From: an uncultured Oscillospiraceae bacterium
Lineage (GTDB): Bacteria; Bacillota; Clostridia; Oscillospirales; Oscillospiraceae
NCBI GenBank assembly: GCA_910587395.1
Contig: CAJULJ010000003.1
Span: 1 to 64,000 of the forward strand
Length of the DNA: 64,000 bases
Direction: 5' to 3'
Position numbers and translations under genes: made by a program. The notes below the pieces were generated by a model. That model was not told the origin of the DNA. It ran no database searches and saw only the letters and a program-made list of their open reading frames with translations. Of the stretch, positions 1 through 7,900 are shown one piece after another; the first letter of the stretch is position 1, and every line of letters begins with the position of its first letter.

Positions 1-494
1 AGGAGGCCACCAACATCGCCCGGAACATGGTGGCCATGTACGGCATGAGCGAGGAATTCGGCATGATGGCCCTGGGCTCCGTCCGCAACCAGTATCTGGA
101 CGGCGGCTACGGCCTGGACTGCGCCCAGGACACCGCCGCTATCATGGACAAGGCGGTCAAGGCGGTGCTGGACGTGTGCTACAAGGATGCGGTGGAGGTC
201 ATTAAAGCCAACCGGGAGGACATGGACAAGGTCGTGGCCTATCTGCTGGAGAAGGAGACCATCACCGGCGGCGAGATGGTGGCGATTCTGGAGGGCCGGA
301 ACCCCGCGCTGGTGGAAGGGGCCTACACCTCCACCCGTGCCAAGCCCAAGCTGGAAGGGGATATTGAGCCTCCCGCCCAGCACATCCACATCATCGACGA
401 GCCCATTCCTATGCCGCCCCACGATGAGGAGGACGGGGAGAAGCCCAAGGATGGGGAGGCCCCGGAACAGCCCGAGGGACCGAAAGAGGAATAA
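1..494 (+). CDS. ftsH: ATP-dependent zinc metalloprotease FtsH, C-terminal fragment
   Basis: This is the 3' end of an FtsH membrane AAA+ protease; the first complete codon is at base 3 and the rest lies upstream of the window. The visible residues begin EATNIARNMVAMYGMSEEFG, typical of the helical M41 peptidase domain downstream of the HEXXH zinc site. FtsH degrades misassembled membrane proteins and some regulators at the cytoplasmic face. After the last peptidase helix the protein carries an acidic, Pro/Glu-rich tail of about 45 residues (PPHDEEDGEKPKDG region) that is probably disordered, as FtsH tails often are. The AAA domain and catalytic residues cannot be checked here. A palindromic repeat and a hairpin terminator follow the stop codon. 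Confidence 0.9.
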   Translation, partial: EATNIARNMVAMYGMSEEFGMMALGSVRNQYLDGGYGLDCAQDTAAIMDKAVKAVLDVCYKDAVEVIKANREDMDKVVAYLLEKETITGGEMVAILEGRNPALVEGAYTSTRAKPKLEGDIEPPAQHIHIIDEPIPMPPHDEEDGEKPKDGEAPEQPEGPKEE

Positions 495-508
495 GGGCAG
501 AAAAAATT

Positions 509-550
509 GTTCCTTTTTCTTGAAAGAAAAAGGAACCGAAAAAGAACTTT
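509..550. repeat. Dispersed palindromic intergenic repeat, copy 1
   Basis: A perfect inverted repeat with 12-bp arms (TTCCTTTTTCTT / AAGAAAAAGGAA, 510-535, 2-base centre), followed by a conserved tail CCGAAAAAGAAC. The same palindrome-plus-tail occurs inverted at 1974-2015 and, with different arms, at 48136-48175. It starts 15 bases after the ftsH stop. Confidence 0.75.
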
Positions 551-551
551 T

Positions 552-584
552 AACCCCGCCCGGAATAGCTTCCGGGCGGGGTTT
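552..584 (+). terminator. Hairpin terminator after ftsH
   Basis: A 14-bp perfect stem (AACCCCGCCCGGAA / TTCCGGGCGGGGTT) with a TAGC loop. The T-tract is weak on the plus strand. It lies between convergent ftsH and the anti-sigma gene and may serve both. Confidence 0.7.
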
Positions 585-605
585 GTCTGTGGACTGGGGG
601 TTACT

Positions 606-1277
606 TTACCAATCCAGGCCCAGCTGGTCCAACGCAGCCTGGAACCAGGGGCGGTTTACGGTATCCAGTGCGTAGCTGGGGTCGTGGTTCAGCTTCTCCA
701 CCAGCTCCTCAGAGAGCTCATAGGAGGGCTGGCGCACGCCGTCGATGGTCAGGTAGGTGTCGGCGTAGTTGTTCCCGGTCATGGAGGCCGCCCCGCCCTC
801 AGCCAGGAAAAACTCAGCCCAGCCGAAGTCGTCTGCGGTGCCGCCCACGATGACATAGCCCTTGTTGCCGGTGGCGGAGTCGGTGTGCTCGTAGATATAG
901 GGCGTGTTCTCGTCAATGAGGCCGGTCAGGTCGGTGCGCTTCTCGCCGTTGACGAACCACAGCTTGCCGTCCTCCAGGATAATGGGGGCGTTCTGTTCGT
1001 CGATTGGCTCCCACTTCACGCAGTCGGTGATATTATCGGTTTTGCCACCCTCGATGGACACCATGCCGCCGCTCATGAAGTTATACACCTGGGCGGGCAG
1101 GCCCGCCGCGATGGACAGCACGCACCCCACCGCCAGCGCCGCCGCCAAAATCAGCTTGCCCGCGCGGGGCATGCGCCGCTTCTGAGTATCCTTATTTTCC
1201 AACATATCCATGATTTCCTCCTTTTTCCGGTCACTGAGCGTGACCTGCTCCATCATTCGCCGATAGTCGTACATCAT
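606..1277 (-). CDS. Membrane anti-sigma-factor-like protein partnered with the ECF sigma factor
   Basis: A 223-aa protein with a short N-terminal cytoplasmic part (about 40 residues), one membrane span at about residues 41-60 and a roughly 160-residue extracytoplasmic domain. This layout and its position directly after an ECF sigma gene suggest a membrane anti-sigma factor that holds the sigma factor until an envelope signal arrives. No zinc-binding HxxxCxxC anti-sigma motif is visible in the N-terminal part, so it is not a classical ZAS protein. The first codons overlap the sigma gene end by 47 bases, and an AAGGAG ribosome site sits just before the ATG, pointing to coupled translation. The outer domain is not assigned to a family; its ligand is unknown. 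Confidence 0.65.
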   Translation of the reverse strand: MMYDYRRMMEQVTLSDRKKEEIMDMLENKDTQKRRMPRAGKLILAAALAVGCVLSIAAGLPAQVYNFMSGGMVSIEGGKTDNITDCVKWEPIDEQNAPIILEDGKLWFVNGEKRTDLTGLIDENTPYIYEHTDSATGNKGYVIVGGTADDFGWAEFFLAEGGAASMTGNNYADTYLTIDGVRQPSYELSEELVEKLNHDPSYALDTVNRPWFQAALDQLGLDW

Positions 1278-1728
1278 CGCTCAACTCCTTTTTCAGCATG
1301 TCCCGGGCCCGAGACATGCGCGTCTGTACCGTCGTGCGGGAGATGTGCAGGATGTCCCCGATCTCTCCCTGGTCGTAGCCCTCCCAATAGTAAAGGTGGA
1401 CCACCGCCCGGTATTTCGGGGGCAGGGCCATCACCGCGTCCCATACCTCCTGGTCCGTCTCGTCCCGAAAGGGAAGGGACTCGTCCAGCTCCCCCACGTT
1501 CCGCCGCCAGAAAGACCGCAGCTGGCTTTTGCACAGGTTGGCGGCGCAGGTGAGCAGCCACGCCTTCTCCTTCCCGGGCAGCAGGGTCGTTTTGCCCTCC
1601 GCCAGCTTGAGGAACACGCCCTGACACACGTCCTCCGCGTCGGCGCGCTTCCCCAGGTAGCTGTAAGCCAGCCGGAACACGTCGTCGCCGTATTGGCGGA
1701 ACAGGTCCGCCAGCTGTTCGGTGTTCAT
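1231..1728 (-). CDS. ECF-type RNA polymerase sigma factor (sigma-70 family)
   Basis: A 165-aa sigma factor with only regions 2 and 4, as in the extracytoplasmic-function group. Region 2 is seen in DDVFRLAYSYLGKRADAEDV, the usual core-binding and -10 helix. Region 4 appears in ALPPKYRAVVHLYYWEGYD followed by the helix-turn-helix ISRTTVQTRMSRARDMLKK. The start was placed at the ATG at 1728 because a GGGGGTGA ribosome site precedes it; the open frame runs upstream without family similarity. It forms an overlapping two-gene operon with the anti-sigma gene. The target promoters cannot be deduced from this window, and no clear self-recognised promoter was found upstream. Confidence 0.9.
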   Translation of the reverse strand: MNTEQLADLFRQYGDDVFRLAYSYLGKRADAEDVCQGVFLKLAEGKTTLLPGKEKAWLLTCAANLCKSQLRSFWRRNVGELDESLPFRDETDQEVWDAVMALPPKYRAVVHLYYWEGYDQGEIGDILHISRTTVQTRMSRARDMLKKELSDDVRLSANDGAGHAQ

Positions 1729-1832
1729 TGCGGTCACCCCCTTTTTGATGTTGTCACGCTGCGAAGCGGCCAGGACGTTCAGCCGCTTCTCCGCGCTTCT
1801 TTCTTTGTGGCCACGCCTATATAACGATTGAG

Positions 1833-1856
1833 GAGGGCCGATTATCACAAGCCCTC
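1833..1856. promoter_or_regulatory. Inverted repeat upstream of the sigma gene
   Basis: GAGGGC and GCCCTC arms separated by 12 A/T-rich bases lie about 105 bases upstream of the sigma start. It could be an operator or a leader hairpin; no function is shown. Confidence 0.3.
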
Positions 1857-1870
1857 TGAAAATTTTTGCG

Positions 1871-1903
1871 AAAAAGCGGCCAGCCGGAACCCCGGCCAGC
1901 CGC
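1871..1903 (-). terminator. Rho-independent terminator of the SGNH hydrolase gene
   Basis: On the minus strand a 12-bp G/C stem (GCGGCTGGCCGG with CCGGCTGGCCGC, two G-U pairs in RNA) closes a GGTT loop and is followed by TTTTT. It separates the hydrolase gene from the sigma operon. Confidence 0.8.
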
Positions 1904-1973
1904 CTTGCTAAAATATCCACTTACGTCGCCGGGCAGGAGCTTTGCGCTTTCCGCCCCGTCCGTCAGCGGGCTG

Positions 1974-2015
1974 AAAGTTCTTTTTGGATACTTTTTCTTT
2001 CAAGAAAAAGCATCC
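1974..2015. repeat. Dispersed palindromic intergenic repeat, copy 2 (inverted)
   Basis: Reverse complement of the copy at 509-550: the tail GTTCTTTTTGGAT is followed by the CTTTTTCTT / AAGAAAAAG palindrome. It overlaps the last five codons and the stop of the SGNH hydrolase gene, so the repeat supplies the protein's C terminus. Confidence 0.75.
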
Positions 2016-2881
2016 GCCTGCTCCCGGAAGGTGAAGTACCGCTCCCGGTCCATGACGTGGGTGCGCAGGTAGTCCGCCCAGAGGCTGTAGGCCTTGACGG
2101 AGAAATGGCACCCATCGCCTGCCAGCTCCGCGGGCAGCTGGCCGTCCTCGCCGGTGTAGGCCTCGGCGGTGTTCAGCAGCACCACCTTTTTCTCCGCCGC
2201 CAGCCGGACGATGGCCTCGTTGAAGCGGCTCAGATTTTCGTTGTTGATGTAATCGCCCAGCTTGTTCTGGCGGCAGATGGCGTCGTTCAGCGGGGGCATG
2301 ACCTGGAGGTAAACCACCGCCTCCGGCTGGAGCTCAAGCACCCGGTCCAGCAGGTGGGACAGGCCCTCCTCGTAGCTGGCGGCGGGGTAGCCCAGCTCGT
2401 TCACCCCCAGCATGATGTACACGTTCTTGTACTGCTTCAGCGCCAGGGCCTCCGTCATGCTGCGCTTCTGCCCGTCCACGTCGAAGGGGCGGTAGTCCTT
2501 GCTGTCCGCCTTGAACACGGTCATGCCCCTGGCCCAGTAGAAATCGCCGTGTTTCATGCCGCTGTAGAGCTGAAAGCCCTCGGTGCGGGAGTCGCCCAGG
2601 AACACGGCGGTGTCAAAAAAGCTGTCGTCCTCCACCGCCGCGCTCTCCTCCAGAGGGACGCCGAATTCGTAGGGCTCCACCAGCTCGGGCGTGGGCGTGG
2701 GCTCCGGCGTGGGGGTGGGGGCGGGTGTGGGCGTGGGTTCCGGAGTGGCGATGACCTCGCTGGATGGGGCCGGCGAGGGAGGGGCGGCCGGGGGTATGTA
2801 GTGGCCCTGGGTAGACCCGCACCCCGCCAGCAGAGCCAGCGTCAGGGCGCAGAGAGGGACAAACAGCTTCCAAACGGACAT
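2000..2881 (-). CDS. Lipoprotein SGNH/GDSL-family hydrolase
   Basis: A 293-aa secreted lipoprotein. Residues 1-21 form a lipoprotein signal peptide ending in the lipobox L-A-G-C (Cys21). A Pro/Thr-rich spacer of repeated PTP units spans about residues 38-70. The SGNH hydrolase domain follows: block I FLGDSRTEGF (nucleophile Ser), block III GVNELG (Asn) and the C-terminal DGCHFS (Asp-x-x-His). Such enzymes are usually esterases or acetylhydrolases acting on cell-wall or capsule glycans; the substrate here is unknown. The ATG at 2881 was chosen over the longer frame because AAAGGAG precedes it and the signal peptide begins there. The final codons are made of the palindromic repeat, so the C terminus may differ from that of relatives. 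Confidence 0.85.
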   Translation of the reverse strand: MSVWKLFVPLCALTLALLAGCGSTQGHYIPPAAPPSPAPSSEVIATPEPTPTPAPTPTPEPTPTPELVEPYEFGVPLEESAAVEDDSFFDTAVFLGDSRTEGFQLYSGMKHGDFYWARGMTVFKADSKDYRPFDVDGQKRSMTEALALKQYKNVYIMLGVNELGYPAASYEEGLSHLLDRVLELQPEAVVYLQVMPPLNDAICRQNKLGDYINNENLSRFNEAIVRLAAEKKVVLLNTAEAYTGEDGQLPAELAGDGCHFSVKAYSLWADYLRTHVMDRERYFTFREQADAFS

Positions 2882-2994
2882 GTTAACTATCTCCTTTATC
2901 TTTAACTTCCAAGCTATGGTAGCACACAAGCTGTAGTGGGTCAAGGAACGAAGGGTTACAATTCAGCGTCTAAATTGTAACAGGGGAGAGGGCC

Positions 2995-4215
2995 TCAGCG
3001 GCCCCGGCACTTCCGGCGCAGGGCCAGCGCAGACGCCACCACCAGCAGCCCCAGCGCCAGACATCCGGCGATGCCAATGGTGCGGAAGAAGGTCTCCAAA
3101 AACAGGTCCGTATCCCCGCGCAGGCCATGGTCCATGGCCTGATAGATGGTCAGCCCCGGCACCAGCGGGAACATGGCGATGAGCAGATAGGACGTGGCCG
3201 GACACCGCCGCAGCCGGGCCATCCACTCGGAGTAGGCCGCCACCACAATGGCGGCGATGAGGCTGGCGGCAAAGGGGCCGCTCCACAGCGCCGCGCCCGC
3301 CAGATACGCCGCCCAGCCCAGAGCCCCGCCCAGACAGCACAGCAGAGCTCCAATCCCCTGGGCGTTGAAGGGGGCGCAGAACCCAAGGCAGGCGGCGAAG
3401 GCGAACAGGCAGTACAGCACCGGCCCATAGTCCGCTACGGTCCCGCCCTGGGCGGACAGCGCCTCCCGGAACAGGGACATGGCGGCTCCCGTGCCCAGGG
3501 CGATGGACCCCGCCGACAGCACCGCGCGGGCAAAGGTGGCCAGCCCCGCCACCAGATCTCCGGTGAGCAGATCGCTCATGAAGTTGGTGAACACCAGCCC
3601 CGGCACCAGCACCATGATGCTCCCGGCGATGGTGATGTCCACGCTGATGGGCGCGCCCAGCGCCGCGGGAAGGCAGGCCGCCGCGCCCAGCACAAAGGCC
3701 GACAGCCCCGTGGCGAGAAACGGGTTCACGCCCGCCCGGTTCAGCAGCCACAGGCAGGCTCCGCAGGCCAGACCCGCCAGCCCGGCCGCCGCGGCCTCCG
3801 CCCAGCCGCCGGAGAAAAACAGCGCGAAGAAAAACCCGCCCACGAAGTACCCCAGCATGCACAGCGCGGCCGGATACCGCCGCAGCCGGGCCTCCGCCTC
3901 CCGGCACAGGCGCAGAATGTCCGCCGGGTCCTCCGCCGGGGCGGCGCACAGCTGCCGGGACAGGTCGTTGAACCGCTCAATGCCCTCAATGTCCGCCGAC
4001 GCGGGACGCACACGGCGCATCACCGTGCGGGTGCGGCCGTCGGGACAGCGGACGCTCACCCACAGGCAGTTGGGGATGGCGAACACGTCGCCCTCCAGGC
4101 CGTAGGCCGCCAGGAGCCGCCCCACGGTGTCCTCCGCGCGCGGAATCTCCGCGCCGTGCTCCAAAAGCCGGCGGCCTACCTCGCAGCAGCCCTCCAGCAG
4201 CAGATCGTAGTCCAT
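2995..4215 (-). CDS. Threonine/serine exporter family protein (ThrE type, fused two-domain form)
   Basis: A 406-aa polytopic membrane protein of the ThrE family. It has a soluble N-terminal part (about residues 1-125, including the HGAEIPRAEDTV helix common to the family) followed by about ten hydrophobic segments. The family motif regions NPFLATGLSAF and SIMVLVPGL are present, with a second, DUF3815-like half (SYLLIAMFPLVPGLTIY). In many Firmicutes these halves are two separate genes; here they form one protein. Family members export threonine or serine, but many clostridial ones are untested. The ATG at 4215 is preceded by AGGAGG; a longer frame starts at 4275 but would run through the divergent promoter at 4244-4271. 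Confidence 0.85.
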   Translation of the reverse strand: MDYDLLLEGCCEVGRRLLEHGAEIPRAEDTVGRLLAAYGLEGDVFAIPNCLWVSVRCPDGRTRTVMRRVRPASADIEGIERFNDLSRQLCAAPAEDPADILRLCREAEARLRRYPAALCMLGYFVGGFFFALFFSGGWAEAAAAGLAGLACGACLWLLNRAGVNPFLATGLSAFVLGAAACLPAALGAPISVDITIAGSIMVLVPGLVFTNFMSDLLTGDLVAGLATFARAVLSAGSIALGTGAAMSLFREALSAQGGTVADYGPVLYCLFAFAACLGFCAPFNAQGIGALLCCLGGALGWAAYLAGAALWSGPFAASLIAAIVVAAYSEWMARLRRCPATSYLLIAMFPLVPGLTIYQAMDHGLRGDTDLFLETFFRTIGIAGCLALGLLVVASALALRRKCRGR

Positions 4216-4243
4216 CAAACGCGCCTCCTGATGTGAAATCGCC

Positions 4244-4271
4244 TTGACAAATTTAGAAAAAGCGATATAAT
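4244..4271 (+). promoter_or_regulatory. Consensus sigma-A promoter of sRNA 1
   Basis: TTGACA (4244-4249), 16-bp spacer and TATAAT (4266-4271): a full consensus match in both boxes. It points away from the exporter gene into a stretch with no reading frame. The predicted start is near 4278. Confidence 0.8.
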
Positions 4272-4277
4272 ACAAAT

Positions 4278-4371
4278 AGTGGGGCGCCGTTACGACGGTC
4301 AGCCTCCCTTAATTGGCCTAACTTTTACGTTGACCGCCTGGGGGCAAGCCGGGCGGTCAACACGCTTTTTG
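4278..4371 (+). ncRNA. Candidate small RNA 1 of a tandem pair
   Basis: About 94 nt, bounded by a consensus promoter and a strong intrinsic terminator, with no convincing reading frame. It starts with GGGGCGCCG (4281-4289), then a small hairpin (CCGT-TACG-ACGG), a C-rich single-stranded stretch with CCTCCC (4303-4308), and the terminator stem. The same order, at the same distance from the -10 box, recurs 133 bp downstream. C-rich loops in Firmicutes sRNAs often pair with Shine-Dalgarno sequences, so a trans-acting regulator is possible; this is inference. No known RNA family was recognised. Confidence 0.55.
4329..4370 (+). terminator. Intrinsic terminator of sRNA 1
   Basis: Ten-bp perfect stem GTTGACCGCC / GGCGGTCAAC with a 13-base loop, followed by ACGC and TTTTT. 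Confidence 0.75.
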
Positions 4372-4376
4372 GGCGC

Positions 4377-4404
4377 TTGACAATGGCAGGAAAAGATGTA
4401 TAAG
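4377..4404 (+). promoter_or_regulatory. Sigma-A promoter of sRNA 2
   Basis: TTGACA (4377-4382), 16-bp spacer and TATAAG (4399-4404). Spacer length and the distance from -10 to the GGGGCGCCG element match those of the promoter at 4244. Confidence 0.75.
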
Positions 4405-4410
4405 AGAGAT

Positions 4411-4516
4411 ACGGGGGCGCCGCCACTAGACGGCTTGGTCCCGACCGGATTTGGCTTTAGGCTAAAACAAATTCAAACAGAAACCGTCACCGGGCAGGGT
4501 GGCGGTTTCTACGTTT
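4411..4516 (+). ncRNA. Candidate small RNA 2 of a tandem pair
   Basis: About 105 nt, with its own promoter and terminator hairpin. It begins with the same GGGGCGCCG element (4414-4422), followed by a GCCG / CGGC hairpin, a C-containing stretch (GGTCCCGACC) and the terminator. Only the 5' module is clearly shared with sRNA 1; the middle and terminator stems differ, as expected for a diverged duplication. It runs towards, and ends just before, the convergent 48-aa gene. No protein of useful length is encoded. Function is unknown. Confidence 0.5.
4479..4510 (+). terminator. Terminator hairpin of sRNA 2
   Basis: Thirteen-bp stem (AGAAACCGTCACC with GGTGGCGGTTTCT, one G-U pair), followed by a broken T-tract (ACGTTT). 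It may also act for the convergent small gene. Confidence 0.6.
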
Positions 4517-4526
4517 AATTTACTGG

Positions 4527-4673
4527 TTACTGGCTCAAACCTGAGATATAAGCATCGATGATATTTTCCAATTCCTTTGCGGTGTAGGTTTTCTCTGGAT
4601 CTTGCTTCAAAATGCGGAGTAGATCATACGCCATGGCCTTTTGGACATCCTTGCGCTCGTTTTCAGTAGGCAT
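4527..4673 (-). CDS. Small hypothetical protein (48 aa)
   Basis: A 48-aa soluble, charged, probably helical protein starting MPTENERKDVQKAMAYDLLR and containing KTYTAKELENIIDAYI, which reads like two amphipathic helices. The ATG at 4673 has AAAGGAG eight to nine bases upstream, which makes it a credible gene despite its size; a longer frame starting at 4709 lacks a ribosome site. A TATAAT hexamer lies on the minus strand at 4708-4713, but no good -35 box is seen. It is flanked by the sRNA pair on one side and the divergent SLH-protein promoter on the other. No family recognised; no function is proposed. Confidence 0.6.
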   Translation of the reverse strand: MPTENERKDVQKAMAYDLLRILKQDPEKTYTAKELENIIDAYISGLSQ

Positions 4674-4794
4674 CGCTAACGCTCCTTTCGTGATAGGATA
4701 CAACGCCATTATACCATATTAAAACATGGAACGCAAGGGCTGGCGGATTTTGCCGGGCCTGCCATTTTATTTTGTAAAAAATTTGGGTTAAGCC

Positions 4795-4822
4795 TTGCAA
4801 ATTTTTGCCGATAGAGTATAAT
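4795..4822 (+). promoter_or_regulatory. Sigma-A promoter of the SLH surface protein
   Basis: TTGCAA (4795-4800), 16-bp spacer and TATAAT (4817-4822). It gives a leader of about 147 nt before the ATG at 4976. Within this leader AAGGAGGGCCGT precedes a second ATG (4885) in another frame that overlaps the gene start. Confidence 0.65.
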
Positions 4823-4975
4823 AGTAGGCGTATAACTGTGGCGTCGGAGGCGGCAGCCAATCATTCCGATGGAAGGAGGGCCGTATGCCCGGCCACGACC
4901 CGTTTCGGGACAAACACAGCCGGCAAGACCGGCGCACCCCCGCGATCCAAACCAGAACAAGGAGGAAGAGAAAAC

Positions 4976-7900
4976 ATGAAGAAACGACTTTTGTCGGCGG
5001 CGTTGGCCCTGGCCATGGTGCTGACATTGCTGCCCGTGTCCGCCTTCGCGGCGACGACAACCGGCGCACCTCAAAACCCCGGCGAGGAAGGCACCCGCGT
5101 TACTTACGTTGCCTTGAACCAGGCGGATGGGCGTCAGGGCGGAAATTGGTATTGGCAGGATACTAGCGATAGGGCGAACCCGGTGTACCATGCGCTGACC
5201 GGCGGCTTCATCGTCGGCACCAGCAGCGGCGCGTGGTACTCCAGTCTGACTGGTTACACCAGCAAGAATGCTAACGCTAAAACCGTCCCCTCCGGGATTA
5301 CCCTGCTGGCTGACTTGAGCCTGAGCGGCAGCTCTCTGAAGATGCCCACCAGCTTTACGGCGGACGTGAACGGCTTTGATCTCACGCTGGGTGATCTGGA
5401 CGCCGCCGGCGCGAATGGCGACCAGAACGTTACCAGCATCACCATCAACAACGGCACCACCAAGCCCCAGGTGAATACTGCGGGCAGCGTGAGCGCCGTC
5501 ACAACCAGCCGGAGCGCCGCCACGGCCCGCAGCGGCATGACCCTGACGGTGAACAACGCCACCATCAATTCGATCAATTTGCAGGGCCGCGCCAACACCG
5601 TGAAGCTGGAGGGCGCTAATGTCACCGGTACAATCCAGATGAGCGGCAATTACCGGGCCAGCGCGACGGCCACCGTTGATACCTTGGCCGCTCAGCAGCT
5701 GAACGTGGACCAGGACACCAATAAGGTGACTGAGCTGGGCGGGGCCGTAACCATTACCGGCGGCGCCAGCGGTTCCAGCGCCTATCTTCGCAACGCGACC
5801 GGCGGTCAGAACGTGTCCATGACCAGTCAGGGCGGTACCATTACCGTCACCGGTAATTCCGTGCTGGGCGATATTACCGTCTCCAGCGGCGAGAGGGACG
5901 CCACGAAGAGCACCGCGGTTCCCACCGTCAACATGAACGGCGGCACGGCCGACTCTATCAAGCGGGATTCCGGCGACGCGAGCCTCGCCCGCAATACGAT
6001 CAACATCAACGCCGGCGGCAACGGCGGCACCGTGAGCACCCATAACGGCATCGTCAATGTGAACGGCGGCGCCGCCGACGACGTGACCGTGGAAGACGGC
6101 GAGCTGAACGTTTCCGGCGCCAACACGAGGATCAGCGGCGCGATCACTCTGGGCGCAAGCGGGAAGTCCGTGAAGTTCGCGGTGAACGCCAACGCCGCCA
6201 ACAGCACCGTGGGCAGCACCATTACGGCCGTTGCCGGGACCACCCTGACGGTGGATCTCCCCGCCGTGGCCAGCATTACTTATGGCGCGATTATCGATAA
6301 CGCGGGCTATACCGGCCACAACGTCAAGGGCGGCACCTTCCGGGGCCCTGTTCCTGCGGGCTGGCTGGCCAATTCGGGCGCCGGCGCGCTGACCTTCCAG
6401 CTGCAAAGGACTCCTCTGTACACTTACTATAACCAGAGCCAGCTTGGCGAGGCGCTCACCACCCAGCAGCTCTCCAGCGGCAGCACCCTCACCATTGTGG
6501 GCGACAACGGGACCAGCCAGACGATCACGTTCGTCAACGGCGCCACCGACGGCACCGCGGTTACCCTCGGTACGCTGACCTGCGGCGGCCTGGCCCCCCT
6601 GACCCTGCCCACCGAGGTGGCCGGGACCAAGGTGAACAACTGGTTCGACGGCACCTACAGCTGGCCCTCCGGCGTGTCCGGCTATGTGTCTCCCCGCTCC
6701 GGCAACGTAACCCTGAACGCACAGACCACCAACACCTCGGTCACCAACATCACCGGGGCAGATGTGGTGGGCACCGGCGTCCGGGATAACGTCCGCGCCT
6801 CCCTGGCCAACAACGTCATTACCCTCACCGGCGGCGTGAACGGCGGCACCAACGTGGTCACCGTGCGCCTTACCACCGACCTGCTCAAGAGCGACGGCAC
6901 GTATGTGACGAAGGATGTGGACGTGTACTATAACGCCGCCACCGGAGCCACCTCCTTTGTGTCCGGGCAGACTCTGGGCGACGGCATCACCTTTGAGACT
7001 GTGAACGGCCTGGATGTTCTGCGCCTGTCCAACGGCGTCAAGTACACCCTGTCCGGCTCCGGCATCAAGGTCATCAACGGCAATCTGAAGATCGCCGGTG
7101 TTGACGATCAGACCGGCTACGGCATCCGCGCGGATGTGAACATCAGCGGCTGGACCACGCCGCAGAAGAACGAGCTCATCACCAAGCTGGCGGGGACCGG
7201 CACCAGCTTTGACTGGGGCGGAAGTCCGGCCGTCCGCGAGGCCATCAACGCTGTGGCCGCCAACATCAGCCAGAGCCAGATCGACGGCTGGATCAGGAGC
7301 GCCCAGCAGGCGGCGTGGCGGACCCAGAACGGCTACACCCCCAGCGGCAATACGAACTATCTGAGCACGACCGGCTATGACCAGGTTTGGCTGGTGCCCT
7401 ATCTGGCGGTCAATGTGACCTATTATAACAACGGCGTGATGAACGCCACGCTGGTTCCCTCCTACTATGTGGAGGTGCGCCAGAGTGCGCCGAACAGCTA
7501 CGCGGGCTGCTTCGGTTCGGCCACCGGGAATAAGCAGAACATCTACAGCGAGAATGGTTATCTGGCTCAGCGGGGTCAGAGCCTGGGCGCGATCACCGGC
7601 ACCTTCGGCACGGCTGAGCTGACCTTCAATGATGCTTCCCTGAACGGTGAGCTGCTGCATCAGGACGGTACCTATGTGTATCCCGCCAACAACAACACCT
7701 CCTCCGTGTGGACCATCACCCACGCGGGCAAAACCGGGCTGGGTTCCATCGTCATCAACACGATTCCGGCCACTGTGACCATGACGCGTGCGAATCCTAC
7801 TCCTTTGACAACCTATTACTACGACTCCCTCCAGGCCGCCGTGGACGAGACCATCAACCAGACCTACGGCGGGACTACGAACACGCTTGACAGCATCATA

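Noticed and set aside
507..1553. A 348-codon plus-strand frame over the anti-sigma/sigma pair
   Set aside because: It is antisense to two well-supported genes with proper ribosome sites.
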